The notes beneath the pieces were generated by a model. It ran no database searches and was not told the DNA's origin. It saw only the letters and a program-made list of their open reading frames with translations. 64,000 nucleotides of DNA from Quercus robur. Lineage: Eukaryota > Streptophyta > Magnoliopsida > Fagales > Fagaceae. The stretch covers positions 93,450,862 to 93,514,861 of the forward strand of contig NC_065535.1 in assembly GCF_932294415.1 (NCBI RefSeq), read 5' to 3'. Position numbers and translations under genes: made by a program. Each line of letters opens with the position of its first letter. Position 1 is the first letter of the stretch. This document shows positions 12,148 to 26,375 of the stretch, in pieces.

Positions 12148-12889
12148 AAATGTGAATACACATTCACAATGGCTGCTCTCTCTCCCTCTGTCACTTCATA
12201 ATGTTTTGTTGGTTGGTTGGTTTGGTGGCTTGGTGAAAGTCCAGGGAAATGGTTGTTGTGTTTAAATGAGTAGCTCTTTTTTATGTTTTTTGTTTCTTTC
12301 ATTTGTAGTCACAAATGAACTGCTGTAGCTTAATAATAATAATCTTCTATGGGTTTTGCTGACAAGATTGCTCTTGTGTGTGGGCTTATGTATGTCTTAT
12401 TAAGCATCATCATTCATGTTTGTGGACATGCTGGAAATGGAAACATTTTTGTAGCTCTAATCATTATAATATTTTCTATTCAAAAATAAAAAGCACAACA
12501 AAAAGAAAAGAAAAGAAAAGAAGAGATAGATTATTGTGGATATGGAGCTTTTGCACTGGCACAATGAGGAATTGCAGTTTGTTTGAATTAATATTCCAAA
12601 TCGACAATGTAAGCTACAAATCTACAAAACTGAATTTGCAATGAAAATAGAGAAAAAATGGCTCATATTGCAATTGTATATATGCATCAGACAAATGGAT
12701 ATATGTCTTCCGTGTTACATTTTAGTATATTCCGATTACCTTTCCCTCTATTCGCCTCTCCTTCTGTTCCAAACATACCTTTACTCTGGTCAACACTAAT
12801 GAGATTAACTTCCATTTTTCTGGCTCAGAATGATAGCTTGAACTACAATGCAGTCAAAGAGTGATTGAATTCTAGGTGGATAAACACCT
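12148..12889. other. Convergent 3' flanks of ferredoxin and MLO
   Basis: This is the likely 3' UTR of ferredoxin (AATAATAATAAT near 12331-12343), followed by an A-rich AAAAG microsatellite at about 12497-12522 and the 3' flank of the minus-strand MLO gene. Small open frames here have no recognisable content. Confidence 0.55.
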
Positions 12890-15664
12890 TCATGTCTTCT
12901 GAAACAACTCAAAAAGAGTATCCACCTTACTTTCCTCTCCACTGTTTGCATTGTCTTCTTCATCATAGGTGGGAGGGTGTGATTCACTTAGCCTTATAGA
13001 GTCTGATAAAAACTCTTCCACCCGTAATGAGATTTCTCCAGGTATGTCAGAAGTCTCAAGCACGGGTTTGACAAGTTCATCTGATGCCACAGTTACATGA
13101 TTGAGTGAGCCTATGGAAGAGCTTCGAGATAAAGTACCGGATGCAACTGTTATTTCATCTCTCTCATCAATTGTTGTATCAAGTGAACATACTGATCTTG
13201 TGGTATGTGAGTGCAAAGAATCGCGTAATTTAGACCTTTCCTTCACTCTTTTACACCAACTATGGAGTGACTCTCTGACACTCTCGGAAACCACGGCTTT
13301 CTTAAACCGAGATCCCATCTGAAGTCATTAAGGATCATAGCATTATGCGTATATCATTTGATACAAAAACATGCTATCTACTATATGTATTTCATTAAGT
13401 CTATGAGCTAAATTACTATGATATATCTCCGTTTAAAAGAGAAGAAATCTTTGGTAGTTCTTTCAAGTCAGGGGAACCAATACAACTCCTGCACAGGGAA
13501 CCAATACAACTATATGTATTTTGTTGACACGAACCATCCAATCAAACGCATTATACATGGTGATTGAATATAAATCATGTTCAAAGGAAGTAAGTACAAT
13601 TTTTGAATTAAAGAATAATGCAATTACTTCTTTTATTTGCAAAAATATCATGAAAGAGAGACATATACAGCACAAATATACCAGTGCCATAGAAAGGGTT
13701 AAGGACAGTCTGGCATACCAGAAAGACAGGAAAAACAAACTGTTGAGTTTTAATGATGATAATAGCATGTGGAATGATTCTATATAATATATTTATACGG
13801 CCTGCAATCCAAACCCTAACAAGAGAGAAAATTCTAAAAAACTTAAAAAATGATCCAAAATTACACAGGACCTCTTCAACCAACACAATGTCTAATAAAC
13901 GAAAAATCCCAAAGGACTAAATTGAAAAGAACACACACTCAAAAAAAAAAAAAAAAAAATATTGATCTGAAAAACAAAGTAGAAACTGATGAAAACAAAG
14001 GATTTTGAGGCCCAAATGTCAGAGTAGTTGTCGAGAGCTTCATTTTGACAGGCTGTAGGTTTTGTAACTCTAATAGGATTAAAAATTATGGCTGCTTGGA
14101 ATTCTGCTGTAAGACTTGGAAATTTAGGAATTCTTCTTACAACTGCCTTTTTTTTCGATAGGTTCTTACAACTGCCTTGATTGAGATATACGGTATTTCA
14201 TCTATGTAGCAAAGACTATATGCCTAACTACCAACTTGAAATACATGATGATGCCAGCATATTTAAGAATTAAAATTTGACCAGTTAAAAGAGAACGCAA
14301 ACCTGGGTAACAATTACATTGAGAGGCACTGTACTATAGCTACACCAGAACTGGACAAGAAGACTGCAGTTACCAAAATGGAAAATCATAAGATGCATAT
14401 GACCGCATAACAAATTCATAAGAAATCAATTTGAAGTTTGATCATAAGTTAATGAAACTAATAATCTGAGTACAGCAACCCCCCCCTTTCCTGTCTCTAA
14501 GCCTAAAGATTGCATTCAAATCCATTCCTATGCCATATTCAAGTCTTTGAACTTGGTATTAGGTTTTGATGGGTGAGTGTTACAAAAAATTATACGCATT
14601 AGAGCTTGATACAGGCAACTAGACACCAAATTAATATGCATTACAAGCTCAGTGTCATGAAAAGGAATTTACACATCTTCAATAGAACTGCATATTAAGA
14701 AAGTAAATACCCAGAAGCCAGCCGAATGACTATCATCCAACGGTTTTTCATGAAGCATGATCTCTGTTTGAAGCCCCACTAAACAAGAGATAAAAAAGAA
14801 AAGAAAAGGAAAGACCATTATAACTTCATTATATATGATTGAAAAGAAGCACAAAGAAGTAGTAATCAGATTATTATCTAATGCACTAACCATTACTGCA
14901 ATTAACAAGGAAACAGATTTGTTAGTTTTAAATTCTTCAGAGTTTCAAAAGGACTACACAAAGAAGTTGTTTGAATCTTTGGTATATTATGAACCTGCAT
15001 CCCATAGATTTAAATTATTCATGACATGTAATTCTGAATAACAAATATGCAGCCTCCATCTTTGTTTGTTTCATTCCTAAGATACTTTAGAAACAGGACA
15101 ATGATGCTACTAAATGCTACCTTTTCCTGCAATCAAGATCATGTGGACATTATATAGTAAACGAGAAGCAACAGTAGCAAGGATTGCAAACTCAAACATT
15201 TCTACAGATTTTATTTTGTTGATTAGATTTAAGGGATAATAATACATGTAATACATATGTATTCTCTATAACTTTTCCTTGAGAACAAGAAGATACCTGT
15301 CGATTACAGGGCTTGAATTTGAGGTCCATCAGTTGCATCTATTAGTGCAATTTTTTCCTCAACACCGCTTATGGACATAGGCCTAAATGCCAAATCGCAT
15401 AAAATCGTTGTGTCCTTGTGAGATTGTTTGTTCTATTTTTCTATTTTTATTTCACATCCACTATAAATAATAATTAACTACATTCACAACATACTGGTTT
15501 TAGAGCTTCAGCTATCTCAACAATATCTCTTCTGGTACTCCATTTTTTAACTAATCAAGTATGTTCCACAATGAAAAACTTTCTTTAGAATTGCATTCTA
15601 TTAATTTATACCTTCTTTCAAGCTTTTACACAGGCAGACAAACACAAGCCACACACACACACTG

Positions 15665-15731
<67 letters not shown>

Positions 15732-18700
15732 TAATCTTACCCAGGACCAGATAAATGTTGCCATCTCAAAGGCATTCTTCATGCGCAAGAAAGAAGCTAA
15801 GCATTAAATCAAATGAAGAAAATACAATATAAATCATAAATCAGACACAGGATATGAATTACAAATCACCACCTGAAATATGATGAATTGTATCAACCAT
15901 AATAATATCTCTGGTTTCCCAAACCAAAATAGATCATCACGTGGCTTTACTTGACCCCCAAAAGATGGACCTGTTTGTTTACCAATTTCAAGTGCTAAAG
16001 AGGAGACAACATGTTGAAGTTTTGTTCCAACCAGCATGACAAGCTTTTTTGAAATGCAAAACAATTGAGCAAGAGATGTTAATTTGAGAAGAATATAGAT
16101 TCCTTATACTGACATTGTGAGTGAATGTGTACTTACAATGGCAGGGATGAAAGAAAGCCAGAAATATATATTCAGACCTGCAGCAATAAGGTAACTACTA
16201 AATATTTCATGAAATAAAGCCAAAAAAAAAAAAAAAAAAGTTCTCTGCATTTGCATTCTGAAGATATGACAGTTTACCATGAATATTTATGAAGATGCAT
16301 ACTATGGCATATACCCAAAGCGGCCAGCTGCAAAGTTAAAAGGTAACTCAGTTCTAGGTTTAACATTAAGATATGATTTACTATCAATTTAATTGGAGTT
16401 GCATGAAAAAAATTATTTATTTTAGAAATCTGCATACCTAATCCCCAGAATTCCTTGAAATTCATCTTCCATGCTCCGAACCATATATTTATGGAAATCA
16501 TAAGAATGTGGAAGTTTGTGTTTCTGGATAGTAAATAAGCATGCAACAAAAATCAGTACAAATATAATATGGTATTTACTGTTCAGGGTAAATGATGTTC
16601 AATGATGAGGAGAGAACACTGTCATGCAATGATGTTACAGTTCTGATCATGACTACGTGACCTAAAAATGTCAAATAGCTGAGCAACTTCTAACATCTAT
16701 GTTCACCTAGAAGGTAAAGGTTTAAAATGCTATATGAAAGAAAATTAGCAAAAGGAAGGAAAAAAAAAGTTGATATATTAATATGAGTATGAAACTACTT
16801 ATTATTAATAAATATTAAAATGGAAACAATAAAACAATCTAAACTGACATATGGTGTGCTTTTCATCTTTTTGGTACATCTATTATACTTTTTTTTTTTG
16901 ATGAATGAATTATATTTTATGCTAATCCAAAAATAGTCAGGCACACATATTATACTAGATCATAGAGCAGCATTGCTAATCTTGGCATTTGTTTGCCTTA
17001 ACCAATATTGACTAACATGTCTCTAGCACGATTGTCAGTAAATTAAAATCACAATCAAATTGTTATTCATTTTGAATTTTCAAAAAACGGTATTAATAAG
17101 AAGTTAGGTACCCACAGTGACAAAACCCAAACGCAGTGCCAAGTAATCTGGTTTCTTTATTGAACTCCTGAATTGATGTAGAAAGCAGAGCTGCACCATT
17201 AGCCCACAAATCAACTTTACCTTACAGAAATTTAGAAAGCTAAAGAAGTGACAGATTGGGAAAACAAGATGCTACATTACTTTGTTCAAAAGAAAGGAAT
17301 GAAAAGCAACTGAAAATTAGACACTAAGTTGGCAGAGTATTATTTATATAAAAGCATATTGAAGTGACTGTCACAAATTTTTGTGATGATTACCATAGGA
17401 AAAGCTTAATGGATGGAGATGCATTTGTAAAAGAACATGGCACAGCGAGTTCCATTTAACATAAGTTGCATCAACCTTGTACAGTAATTTAATTAAGAAT
17501 GTGGTGTCCACAGCTGTGATGTAGATCATCACAAATATGCTTGATTCTAATTGAAATTATCTCTTGAGTAATCAACATATAAGAGAAGATGATGTGAGAA
17601 TGGGAACATAAACTGTAAAATTTTACTTGAAAATCAAACTTTCTGCTGATAATTTACTTGAAAATCAAACTCTCTCAGAAAAAATATAATCTAGAAGCAT
17701 TTAAGTATATTCCACTACATGAGACATAATGATCTTATATTCCAAAGTGTGGGAATGCAATATGCATTATACTAAGCTAATTTACCCTCCTTTTTCCTGC
17801 TTATTTTATTTTCATTTGAAAAATTTTTGGCAGCCAAGGTAGAGTTTAAGCTCATTAACCTAAACAATTTCAAACAAGTACGTTCATTTTTATCTTAATT
17901 TACATATTCATAATAAGGATGAAAAATCACCATCCAAATGAGAACCCGACTCCTGCTCCAAGGATGAGAAGTGTGATGGAAAATAAAGGTGGACTGTCGC
18001 CTCATCACCTTGGGTTTCTTTGCTATAAAACATATCCAAGATTAGAGAGCTAATATTGTTGAAAACTAGGATATATAAAGATAATCAAAATAAAAACACA
18101 AACTTGCATCTCTATCAAATTTCGGGAAGATAAAGCCAGACATCACATTACAAATACCTATCAATTGAAAGAAGCAGAAATACTTAAAAGAGTACACCTC
18201 TGACCACCTTTTGCACATGAATTAATGTCTCATACCTAGAGGCAGCAGATGCCTCTGAAGGTTACACATCTCATACTTGCAGCAATTCTAAAGGAAAACT
18301 AACTAGTTTAGCCAGTCTACATTTTGGGAAACTAAATTTAGTGTGTAGTGGCCAGAAAAAAAGCATCAGCACAACCTAAGTTAAAAAAAAAAAATTTATT
18401 CATTCTTTTTCTACTTGTGGTCTACTTTATCTTACAGTGTGATCTCTGAGATAAAGGAACAGTTTGCACCTTGCTAAAATCTTTCTTTATGTAATTCATT
18501 TTTCTTGTTTAATCAGAATCCTTACATCAAGTTCTAAACAACAGATAACCAATATTCTAAAACCACATGGTCTTAGTTTTTCCCATGCTTGGCCTATGGG
18601 GTCTTCAAATCCCTTTTCACTAATTAGACTTTCTCAGATTACATTTTAGTCTCAAATGTGAAACAAATTTGTGATAAGTGTGTTTGGACTTTGGATGGAG

Positions 18701-21700
18701 GGAGAAGAGGGGAGAGGAAAGGAGAGTAGAAACTCTTCTCTCCTCTCCCCTCATCTCCCTCAGTTCCAAACACTAGGTTTTAACCATAAGCAGTTAAGCA
18801 GTTAATTAGGATCACTATTTCTTCTTCATGTCTAACACCTTGCAGTAATGCCAACACCAAAGTTATTTTTCCATAGTCATATTGGATTTCATTTTCTTTT
18901 TTTTGGAGGCTATCATGTTAAGAGACAAATATGCCAAACTTAAAAACTCCAAGATCTTAAATATTAATGGAAAGTAAGAACGTGTTGTACAAAATCCTTT
19001 CTCCAATACTAGTTTGTTGTGGTAGTGAGAGCTATGTTAGAGTTAGGAATCAGTGGAAACATACCATAGAAACAATGAAATAGATATCCATACAAGACAA
19101 CAAGATTTAATGTGTTTAAATTTACATAAGACATGATTATGTGGTTCTATTAACTTCATATCTACATCTACAGGCAATGACAACCCTCATTAATTTAAAC
19201 TGGTCCAAAGCCTATTACAACCAACTCACATAACCTATGCGTATGTCTCACTGGGTCCTCTTTCAGCCTCAAAGTAACTACCACACTATTATTCTCTGTA
19301 TGGGAGAACCACCTCAGCCAAGGCCCTCCACTTGGGCCAAACCTCCACTGGACCAAGGCCCCTAATTGGGTGAAAGTCCCATGCGGGTAGAAACCCCATT
19401 TGGGATAAGTCACTAAGTCCCTAACACTAGCGTTTATATATAAGGCTCCAATTGTAAATTCATTAATCTCTTCTTTGTGATGCAGGATTACTGCTCTTAC
19501 TTAGGAACAAAATGACAGGTTTTTGTTTTTGTTTTGTTTTGATCATTCAACAGTTGCAATAAGAAGGGAGGATTTGAACCCTGGATGTTTTTATTAGAAA
19601 CACTAGGACTAGGAGGTGCCAGTTGAACTATAAGGCTTTTAGCACAACAAAATGCAACTTGATTGCCTCAAGTGGAAAATCATCTAATCTCAGCAAACTT
19701 TGGACAAGTAGGACAAGATGGGCAGAATGGTTCTGGGGCTCAAAGGCAGGTAAACATCTCACAGCTTTTTATTAGCAAGCAAACAGAGGAATAATGATAA
19801 TATTTAAGGAATTCAAAAGTCACAAAACAAAAGTGTAGAACAAAGACCAGTCAACTAATCATTCCAATGTTCAATTTTGTTGTGTACCTCTCAAATTCTC
19901 TTCAGCCAGTAAGCTAGCCTGAATTTCCCATTTCCTCCAACTGTAAATCTACAAAGCCAAGCAATTAAGAAGTGAATAAACCTCCCTGGTAATTTAGGGG
20001 CAAAGGACATCACATAAAATAAAATCATATAATTGTATTCGAAGAGGAATTTGAATCAGTATATGTGTACCTAACATAGAGGCAATATGAAGAAAAATAT
20101 ATGGGTGTCAAACCCCAAGGGGTTGGGATCAGGCTCCATAAAGCTAGTTAGTCTATCTTATCACACTGATTGGACCATATCATGTTTCAGAGAAAACATT
20201 GAGTTTCAATCTCATATTTTGGTAATGACCCATCCTTGTATTTTTTGTATAATCATTAAATGACTTCATATTTGATGATTTTGAAAAACCCCATTTCAAA
20301 AGATGAATTCATGCCTTCAAATATTACAGAAAAACAATAGATCAAACTGTTTTCATGCAATATCCAAACACCCCTTCAAAGGAGAAAGAACCACACTTAA
20401 GCTCCAAAATGTGAATGAATTCATCTTTGATAAGCTTGAAAGACCCCCTCAATGTTATAGAATCACAATACAGATTGATTTGTTTTCATGTAATATCCAA
20501 GCACCCCCATAAAAGAGCAAGAAGCTCCCAATGTGAACATGCTCAGATGGGGTCCTATAAATATACAAATAAAGAATGCTGCACCTTGCTCATAGCTAGA
20601 CCAACTGCCACACAACTATACAGAACATGAGTGATCCCAAGAACAAATAAGAATCGGTGAAGCTGCTCAAGACCCTCATATGACACAAATGGTTCACGAC
20701 CCTGCAATCAATTATTGGCATCAGTAAGGTCAAGTCACCCACAATCCTTACTTTTACAAATATTGAGAGTTAATTTACCTCCCCACATTGATTTGTTGAA
20801 AGACCTTTTGGAGGAATATCAGTAACATTGGTAGAAGAGAAAGAACTTTTAATCATAATGTTCTCTTTCATTCTGTAATCTTCCTCGGAACAAAGATAGA
20901 ACCTACTGCTGAAAAGAGATGAATTTACGCAAATCTCAGAGATCCACCTTGCAGATTGTGCCAACAACAAAGATAGAAGCCCAAGCAGCATCATCTCTAA
21001 CAAGAAGGAAAACAATGTCAACTACAATCAAACTAAATTGCCACATAAAGAATGCTTTGATAGTCTCAACTCTCAGAGATCGAGTCTCACTCAAACAAAA
21101 ACAAACTACATCAGAGGCAGACACAATCAACTACAAATGCAAAAATCAAAGCTTGAAACCCAGAACCCATATCAGGTATCGTGCCACAATTAACATAAGT
21201 GAGAGCTGGCATTGATAAATTACTCACCTTCCTTAATCTTCTCCAAAGAAGCATAAAGAGCCTTCCTCCTAGTCTTCTTCAACCACTATACACAGCAAAC
21301 ATGAGATTTAGATTTCTTTTTCAACTTGAAAAAGGATCATTTCACTAGCTAATTTATGGTCACCCCAATGAGCCAAATAATCTATTTCATATCCCAAACA
21401 TCAGGGCAAAAGTTTAGCATTATGGTTTATTCTCCCAAACTTAAAAAGAATAAGCCAACTAGTTTTATTTCTCCTATATTATGTGAGATTTTTATCAATT
21501 TCTTATAATTTTGCACTGACCAAGCACAGCATTATCACAAGATTGTTATTCTGCAAACACTTGGTGTCACTTAAATCAAGCTAAATAGTTATGCTGGTTC
21601 CAAAGGAATAAAAAAACTCAATCTTCAATTCAAACACTACCTTAACCTTTCATCTTCACACAATTTATCAGCAGTCAAACACAGCATAATCACAAAAAAC

Positions 21701-21984
21701 TGATACTTCCCTAATATCTCCAAACACAATTAACTAAGCACTAAAGTGGGTCCCACATGAAAAATCCAAAGATTCAAAAACCTCTCATTTTCCCACATTT
21801 TTTTTGAGCAACCAAACAGAGCAATAGAACATTATCAAGAACCTTTTTCCTGCTTTACCTTTCCAAATCTGTAGATTGATCTCTCCACTAACAAGCACAC
21901 AAAGACCATAACTGTCACCACTGTAGCAACCAAATATGTTGGAGTCTCTGCCAGAGACCTCCCTTGTTTAAACAAATCCGCCAT
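12890..21984 (-). CDS. MLO: MLO-like seven-transmembrane protein, clade I (MLO4/MLO11 type)
   Basis: Fifteen exons on the minus strand give 1689 nt (562 aa): 21984-21859, 21285-21228, 20996-20779, 20701-20585, 19948-19888, 18022-17931, 17190-17116, 16523-16438, 16327-16278, 16177-16137, 16043-15873, 15776-15741, 14778-14711, 14363-14303 and 13318-12890. Every junction is GT-AG and in frame. The start is [17 protein letters not shown]; an upstream in-frame Met would add 15 residues without similarity. MLO landmarks include [37 protein letters not shown] and NAFEMATF. The last exon carries the calmodulin-binding domain ([17 protein letters not shown], with the Leu438-Trp441 pair). MLO proteins are plasma-membrane calcium-linked proteins. 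Clade I members in Arabidopsis act in root touch and gravity responses, whereas powdery-mildew susceptibility belongs mainly to other clades. Length is close to Arabidopsis MLO4. It looks intact. Confidence 0.95.
14134..14178 (-). mobile_element. Ultra-short LINE-type insertion, 16-bp target duplication
   Basis: TTCTTACAACTGCCTT at 14134-14149 and 14163-14178 flanks only 13 bp, TTTTTTCGATAGG. On the minus strand this is CCTATCG plus a short A run. It is in an MLO intron. Confidence 0.8.
15664..15728. repeat. Compound (TA)n(GA)n microsatellite in MLO intron 12
   Basis: About 12 TA units pass directly into about 19 GA units. On the gene's strand this gives a CT-rich then AT-rich tract just downstream of exon 12. 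Confidence 0.9.
18677..18774. mobile_element. Small fold-back MITE-like hairpin in MLO intron 5
   Basis: About 45-bp inverted arms: GTGTTTGGACTTTGGATGGA on the left matches the reverse of CTCAGTTCCAAACACT on the right, with purine-rich and pyrimidine-rich arms between. No coding content. Target duplication not resolved. Confidence 0.6.
19190..19440. repeat. Unplaced interspersed block in MLO intron 5
   Basis: A segment with clearly higher GC than its surroundings, running from about the GGTCCAAAGCC at 19202 to GTCCCTAACA near 19430. It resembles part of an LTR by composition and a TGTTAGGGAC end on the minus strand. I cannot find a partner copy in the window. Confidence 0.35.
19550..19645 (-). 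mobile_element. tRNA-derived SINE fragment in MLO intron 5
   Basis: On the minus strand it has TAGTTCAACTGG (A-box-like) and GGTTCAAATCC (B-box-like), with CACCTCC between. It is related to the copy at 9990-10112. Confidence 0.65.
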
Positions 21985-22184
21985 TTCCCACACTAAGAAT
22001 AACAACAGCAAAAGCCCATGAACTCTCAATGCAACTCTATAAAAGCACGTTATAGAGAATAATGGAATATTTTTCCAAAAATATGGAGATCCAAGTGAGA
22101 AAAGTTAGTGGAAGTGAAAGTGAAAGTGAAATATCCAGGAAATGGGGAAGTTTGAATTTGCAAAAGTGAGAGATCCTTCTGTAG

Positions 22185-22222
<38 letters not shown>

Positions 22223-24150
22223 GGGTTAAAATGTAGTCCTTTTTATCATCATCAGGTGAAGGTGTATATGGTTATGCACTGGAACGTGTGCTTATTTATA
22301 GTTTATTATTATTTGTTTGGGATTTTCTAAGCAAACCCACTTACCATTGCATTGAAATTGCTGTTCTCTCTGACTCTCTTTCCAAATCCTTTCCAAGTTT
22401 CCAACCAAACCCACGTGGGAGAAGTATCCTTGTAACATACAAAACTAGGGTTCACATGCAAACGACCAAACAGTCCCACTACGTTGGAGAGTGACGTGGC
22501 TGATTTCTACTGGTATCTAGTTTATGCCATTAGTGAGTGTGAAATGAAAATGCTAGGAGCACAGCAAAGTCATAACTTTTGCTTCAACTCACTGTGTGTG
22601 GCAATGTGGCAAGTTGTGTGTAATAAAAAAAAAATGGTAGTTTCCATATTTTTATCGGTTACAACTCGAGCGGTGAGCTATAACGAAAGTTATATAAATA
22701 GTTATTATCCTAACATTGTTCTTGTGAAGTTGCTGAAAGCTGGAAAAATTTTACGTATAAAATGTTAAATGGAGCATGTATGACTATGTTGGACTTTATA
22801 GGCGACGACAAGTTCGCTGTTGTGTCCAAAAGCGATTTCCAAAGGTCCCTGACAGAAGTTGATTCGTTTTTTCCAAGTCAAAGATCGAGTCATTCACTGT
22901 ACTGATTCGATCGGACAACTCACTTGAGCGTTATATTTGATCCCATTTGTTGTTGAGACTTGGAGAGGTAAACTTGATTTAGATGAAAATTTCTTAGGCA
23001 TTTCTGGGGTATGGAAAAATTGCACTATGTCCTCTTGCATTCATTGTGGGCTCACATGAATTTAATAAGTGGAATTTATTATGAATGTGAGAAGAAATAA
23101 CATAATTTTCTACATTTCAAGAGTACTTAAAAATTAATTGAAAAAGATTATGATATGAAATAAATGAACAACAAAAAAGGAGTTTGTATGGAGTAATAAA
23201 CTTTTTAAGTTATATAATTTAATAGGAAGTATTTTCAAGTTTCAAGGGAGATGTCAAGAGTTCAAATCCTCTTCCCTAATGTGACTATTGAATTATCAAC
23301 AAAAAAAAATGTCTAGATTGTATGTCAAGAGTCTTGTAATCTTCACATGTTTCAAATTAAGACATTCATGGGTTTAGACCCTTCTACTCTTAACTGTCAA
23401 TGTATATATATATATATATATATAAAAGAGTTCAAGTTGTATGGTGTAGTATACATTCACATGCTTTCCTCCTTTCTAAATCAAGATGAAAGTTGGAAAC
23501 ATGATTTTTTGTTTTGGGGGCGGGGGGTGAGAATAAGTTATCCTATTAATTCGCAATTTATGTATATGTCTTCATAGATTAGTTTAATCAATGGAATTCT
23601 TATAAGAACTCAAAACACTAACAAAACTAAACTACATTTATAAATAATAAAAAAGAAGTAAACTATCAATTGAGCATCTTTAAGGTCACTTTCTCCCTAA
23701 GTTTCTTTTATACCTGTAAACAGTCATAAGTCCTTTTATAGCTTTGAACAACCATATGTCCATAAACATTCAAGAAATTAATATAAGAATATAAGAAATC
23801 TAGAATTTTAGACTACATCTACAAGAAGACATAATATTAACATAAATTAAATATAACAAAATCAAAATTAGCCAATATGAAATTCTAGATATATAAAAAA
23901 AAAAAGGTGAATAAAGCCTATCAATTGGTTTGATAAATTAAAGGAAAAAAAAAATCATAAACCATAAGATAAATAAATAGAAATGAAAAAGGGAGAAGAA
24001 GAATTTAGTAGCTATCAAGATTTTAAAGCCATTTTTACTATTAGATTCGAATAAGCTCAAGACTCTTTGTTAAGGAAGATGGAGGACCTTAATGCTAAGT
24101 GACAATGAGAGAATAGAGCACCAGATGGAAATTGTATACGTGAAACAATG
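21985..24150. other. MLO promoter side and gene-free DNA
   Basis: The first few hundred bases upstream of 21984 must hold the MLO promoter, but I see no convincing TATA box. The rest is AT-rich with a (TA)n run at 23403-23424. I see no gene. Confidence 0.5.
22180..22238 (-). mobile_element. Possible ultra-short poly(T) insertion upstream of MLO
   Basis: TGTAGTC at 22180-22186 and 22232-22238 flanks a T run of about 34 bases followed by GGGGTTAAAA. The target duplication is short, so chance cannot be excluded. Confidence 0.5.
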
Positions 24151-24155
24151 GTCTG

Positions 24156-25020
24156 ATGTATTGGGGGGGGGGGGGGGGGGTTGTTGGAACTTTTTTCTTA
24201 GGGGGGCCAGCTTTGACAAAAATGAATTGGGTCTCAATTTTCTCCTACTTTAAACAATTATTATTATTATTATTTTTGTTTTGTTTTGGGGGGAGAGGGG
24301 TTGTGATGGCCCCAGCTGACAAACATAGCTCCGTCCCTGGTTATGTCAAGTCATAAGATGCAACATCTTTGACTCTAATAAAAAATCATTGCAAAAGGCT
24401 CGAAATTAGGTTTTGAATAAAACTAGTTGTAAATGCAACTTCATTCAAACAAGCAGTGGGAGATTCTCCAAAAACTCTCTAAAGTGAAACAGAGGATGTC
24501 GATGTAAAACAAAAAGTTCGCTTTCAAGCATTGAGAGTCATGTTTGAAACTATACACATGAAAGAATTCGAATCTGTTTTAAATTATTTTTAAGAGTATT
24601 GGAAATTGTAAATCAATTAAAAAATATGGTGATATTTTGAATGATGCTTGGGTGGTAGAAAAAATCCTTCGGACATTAGCTTCAAAATTTGATCATTGTG
24701 GCAATTGAAGAGTCAAAAGATTTAGTGTCAAAGATCATTGATTAGATCATGGGATCTTTACAAGTCAGTAAAAAATGATTCAATAAGAAAAAGCAAAAGG
24801 TTTTGGAACAAGTTCTATAATATAATCTTACATTGAATGAAAAACGATGCATGTAGCCAAAGAAATAGAGCCAAAGAAATAGAGGATGTGGATGTGATCA
24901 AGGAAGAGGATCTAGAGAAAGCAATAGTCTTAGCTCTTTTAATGATGAAGAGAGACAAAAAAATTCACAAACCACAAGACAACAAGGAAAAGGTCTAGGC
25001 CATACAAAGTATGTGTACGA
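24156..25020 (+). pseudogene. Decayed Ty1/copia gag fragment
   Basis: From about 24510 the three forward frames together give a broken gag (UBN2-type) sequence: VRFQALRVMFETIHMKEFES, then a GDILNDA..VVEKILRTLASKFDH stretch, then EESKDLVSKI, MGSLQ and FNKKKQKVLEQVL. This order is that of Ty1/copia gag proteins in plants. Multiple stops and frameshifts break it. A G-homopolymer (about 24162-24180) and a segment ending TAGCTCCGTCCCTGG lie just upstream and may be a different repeat. No protease, integrase or reverse transcriptase is left. Confidence 0.6.
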
Positions 25021-25808
25021 ACCCATGACCTTGGGGACTAATCATACGTAAAAGGGTAGATCGAGCAAAATTGTTTCTCAAAATGATGGCTTGATTGATG
25101 ATATTATTCCCCAAAAATTGAAGGTTTTAGATTGTAGTTGCCATCTATTTTTATTAAAGGGGGAAAAAAACCTAGAAATAAACGAAATATATCCCTTTAT
25201 TTCATGGAGATGTTAAATTTACATCATGGTAGACATAAAAAGGGAAAACTACAAAATTTTGTTTCCTTGTACATATTATGTAAATTATATAGTTTTGGTT
25301 TCATTCTAAAAAAAGAAGAAGTAAAATTATGTGGATAAATACTAGTCTATAACTTTTTTATTTTTGAGAAGAAGTCTAGAACCAATAATCTAAGTTCGGC
25401 AGCTAGGCTATGGAAATGCAAAGGGATTAGGCACCCATTCTAGCCGGCCTAAACCAGTCTTCTAGAAATTAATGACCATGAATTCATATCATTCAATCAT
25501 ACCAATATAATACAACCATCTAAACATGCCATAAAGAAGGAAAGTGAGCATGGAAAAATCAAAGCAACAATTTAAGGTTGGATAAAACCAAATTTTGTTG
25601 ATGTGAGCATTCAAGTATATTCAAACCCTAAATTATGAGAACATGTTCATCGTTGCATACATCCCATATATTATAGAAAATATTTTCGTGTAGAAAAAAA
25701 AAAGGTTATAGCTCTATACCTACATACACATTGAGCTCAGAATATCATGGCTCTTGGATGAGAGTGTTGTTGCTAAAAGGATTTGCAGTAAATTTAATGG
25801 CTCTTTAA

Positions 25809-26375
25809 GGCTCCGCTTGGGTGTTCATAAGGGAAGGGAATGGAATGGAATGAAATGATCATAAGAGAACGGAAAGGAATGGAATGGAATGGAATGAAAT
25901 ATATTTAAGTAAGGAAAATGAATGGAAAAGAATGGAATTAAGTAACATTGATTGGATGTTATAAAATAAAGGAATGGAAAGGAATGAAATATAAGTAATC
26001 TTGTTTGGAAGCAACATGGAGAGAATGAAATGAAATCAGTTTATGACAATATTACTATTAGACCCTTATTTTAAAATAAAGAATTGAATATACAGGGGTA
26101 TTTTGAGAGTTTTAGTAAAAAAATCATTAAATTTAATTCTATTCCCTCCCATTCCTCCCAATTTTGGGGGGAATAAAAATTTGAGATTTTAAGAGAATAG
26201 AGAGGAATGAGTGTTCCCTTCTACCCATTCTATTCCCTCTCACTTAAACTCCCAAACAAGGGAATGAATTTTCCATTCCCTCTATTAAAACTCCCAAACA
26301 AGGAAAATGAAGAATATTCTATAATGATTCTTTTCATTCCTTTCCATTTCATTCCCTCCTCCCAAGAACACCACC
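25809..26375. mobile_element. MITE-like element with GGAATGGAATG-rich inverted ends
   Basis: The left end GCTTGGGTGTTCATAAGGGA, followed by repeated GGAATGG, matches the reverse of the right end (CATTCCCTCCTCCCAAGAAC plus ACCACC). The interior holds ATTCCC/GGGAAT blocks in both orientations. A CTTTA direct repeat may be the target duplication, but this is not certain. Confidence 0.6.

Noticed and set aside
15304-15435. Short open frame in MLO intron 12 reading [20 protein letters not shown]
   Set aside because: It looks coding-like, but it is bounded by stops, has no splice context and is not part of the MLO protein. I do not recognise it; it is probably repeat-derived.
17617-17685. Direct repeat TTTACTTGAAAATCAAACT in an MLO intron
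   Set aside because: The spacer has no poly(A/T) run, so it looks like a simple local tandem duplication rather than a nano-insertion.
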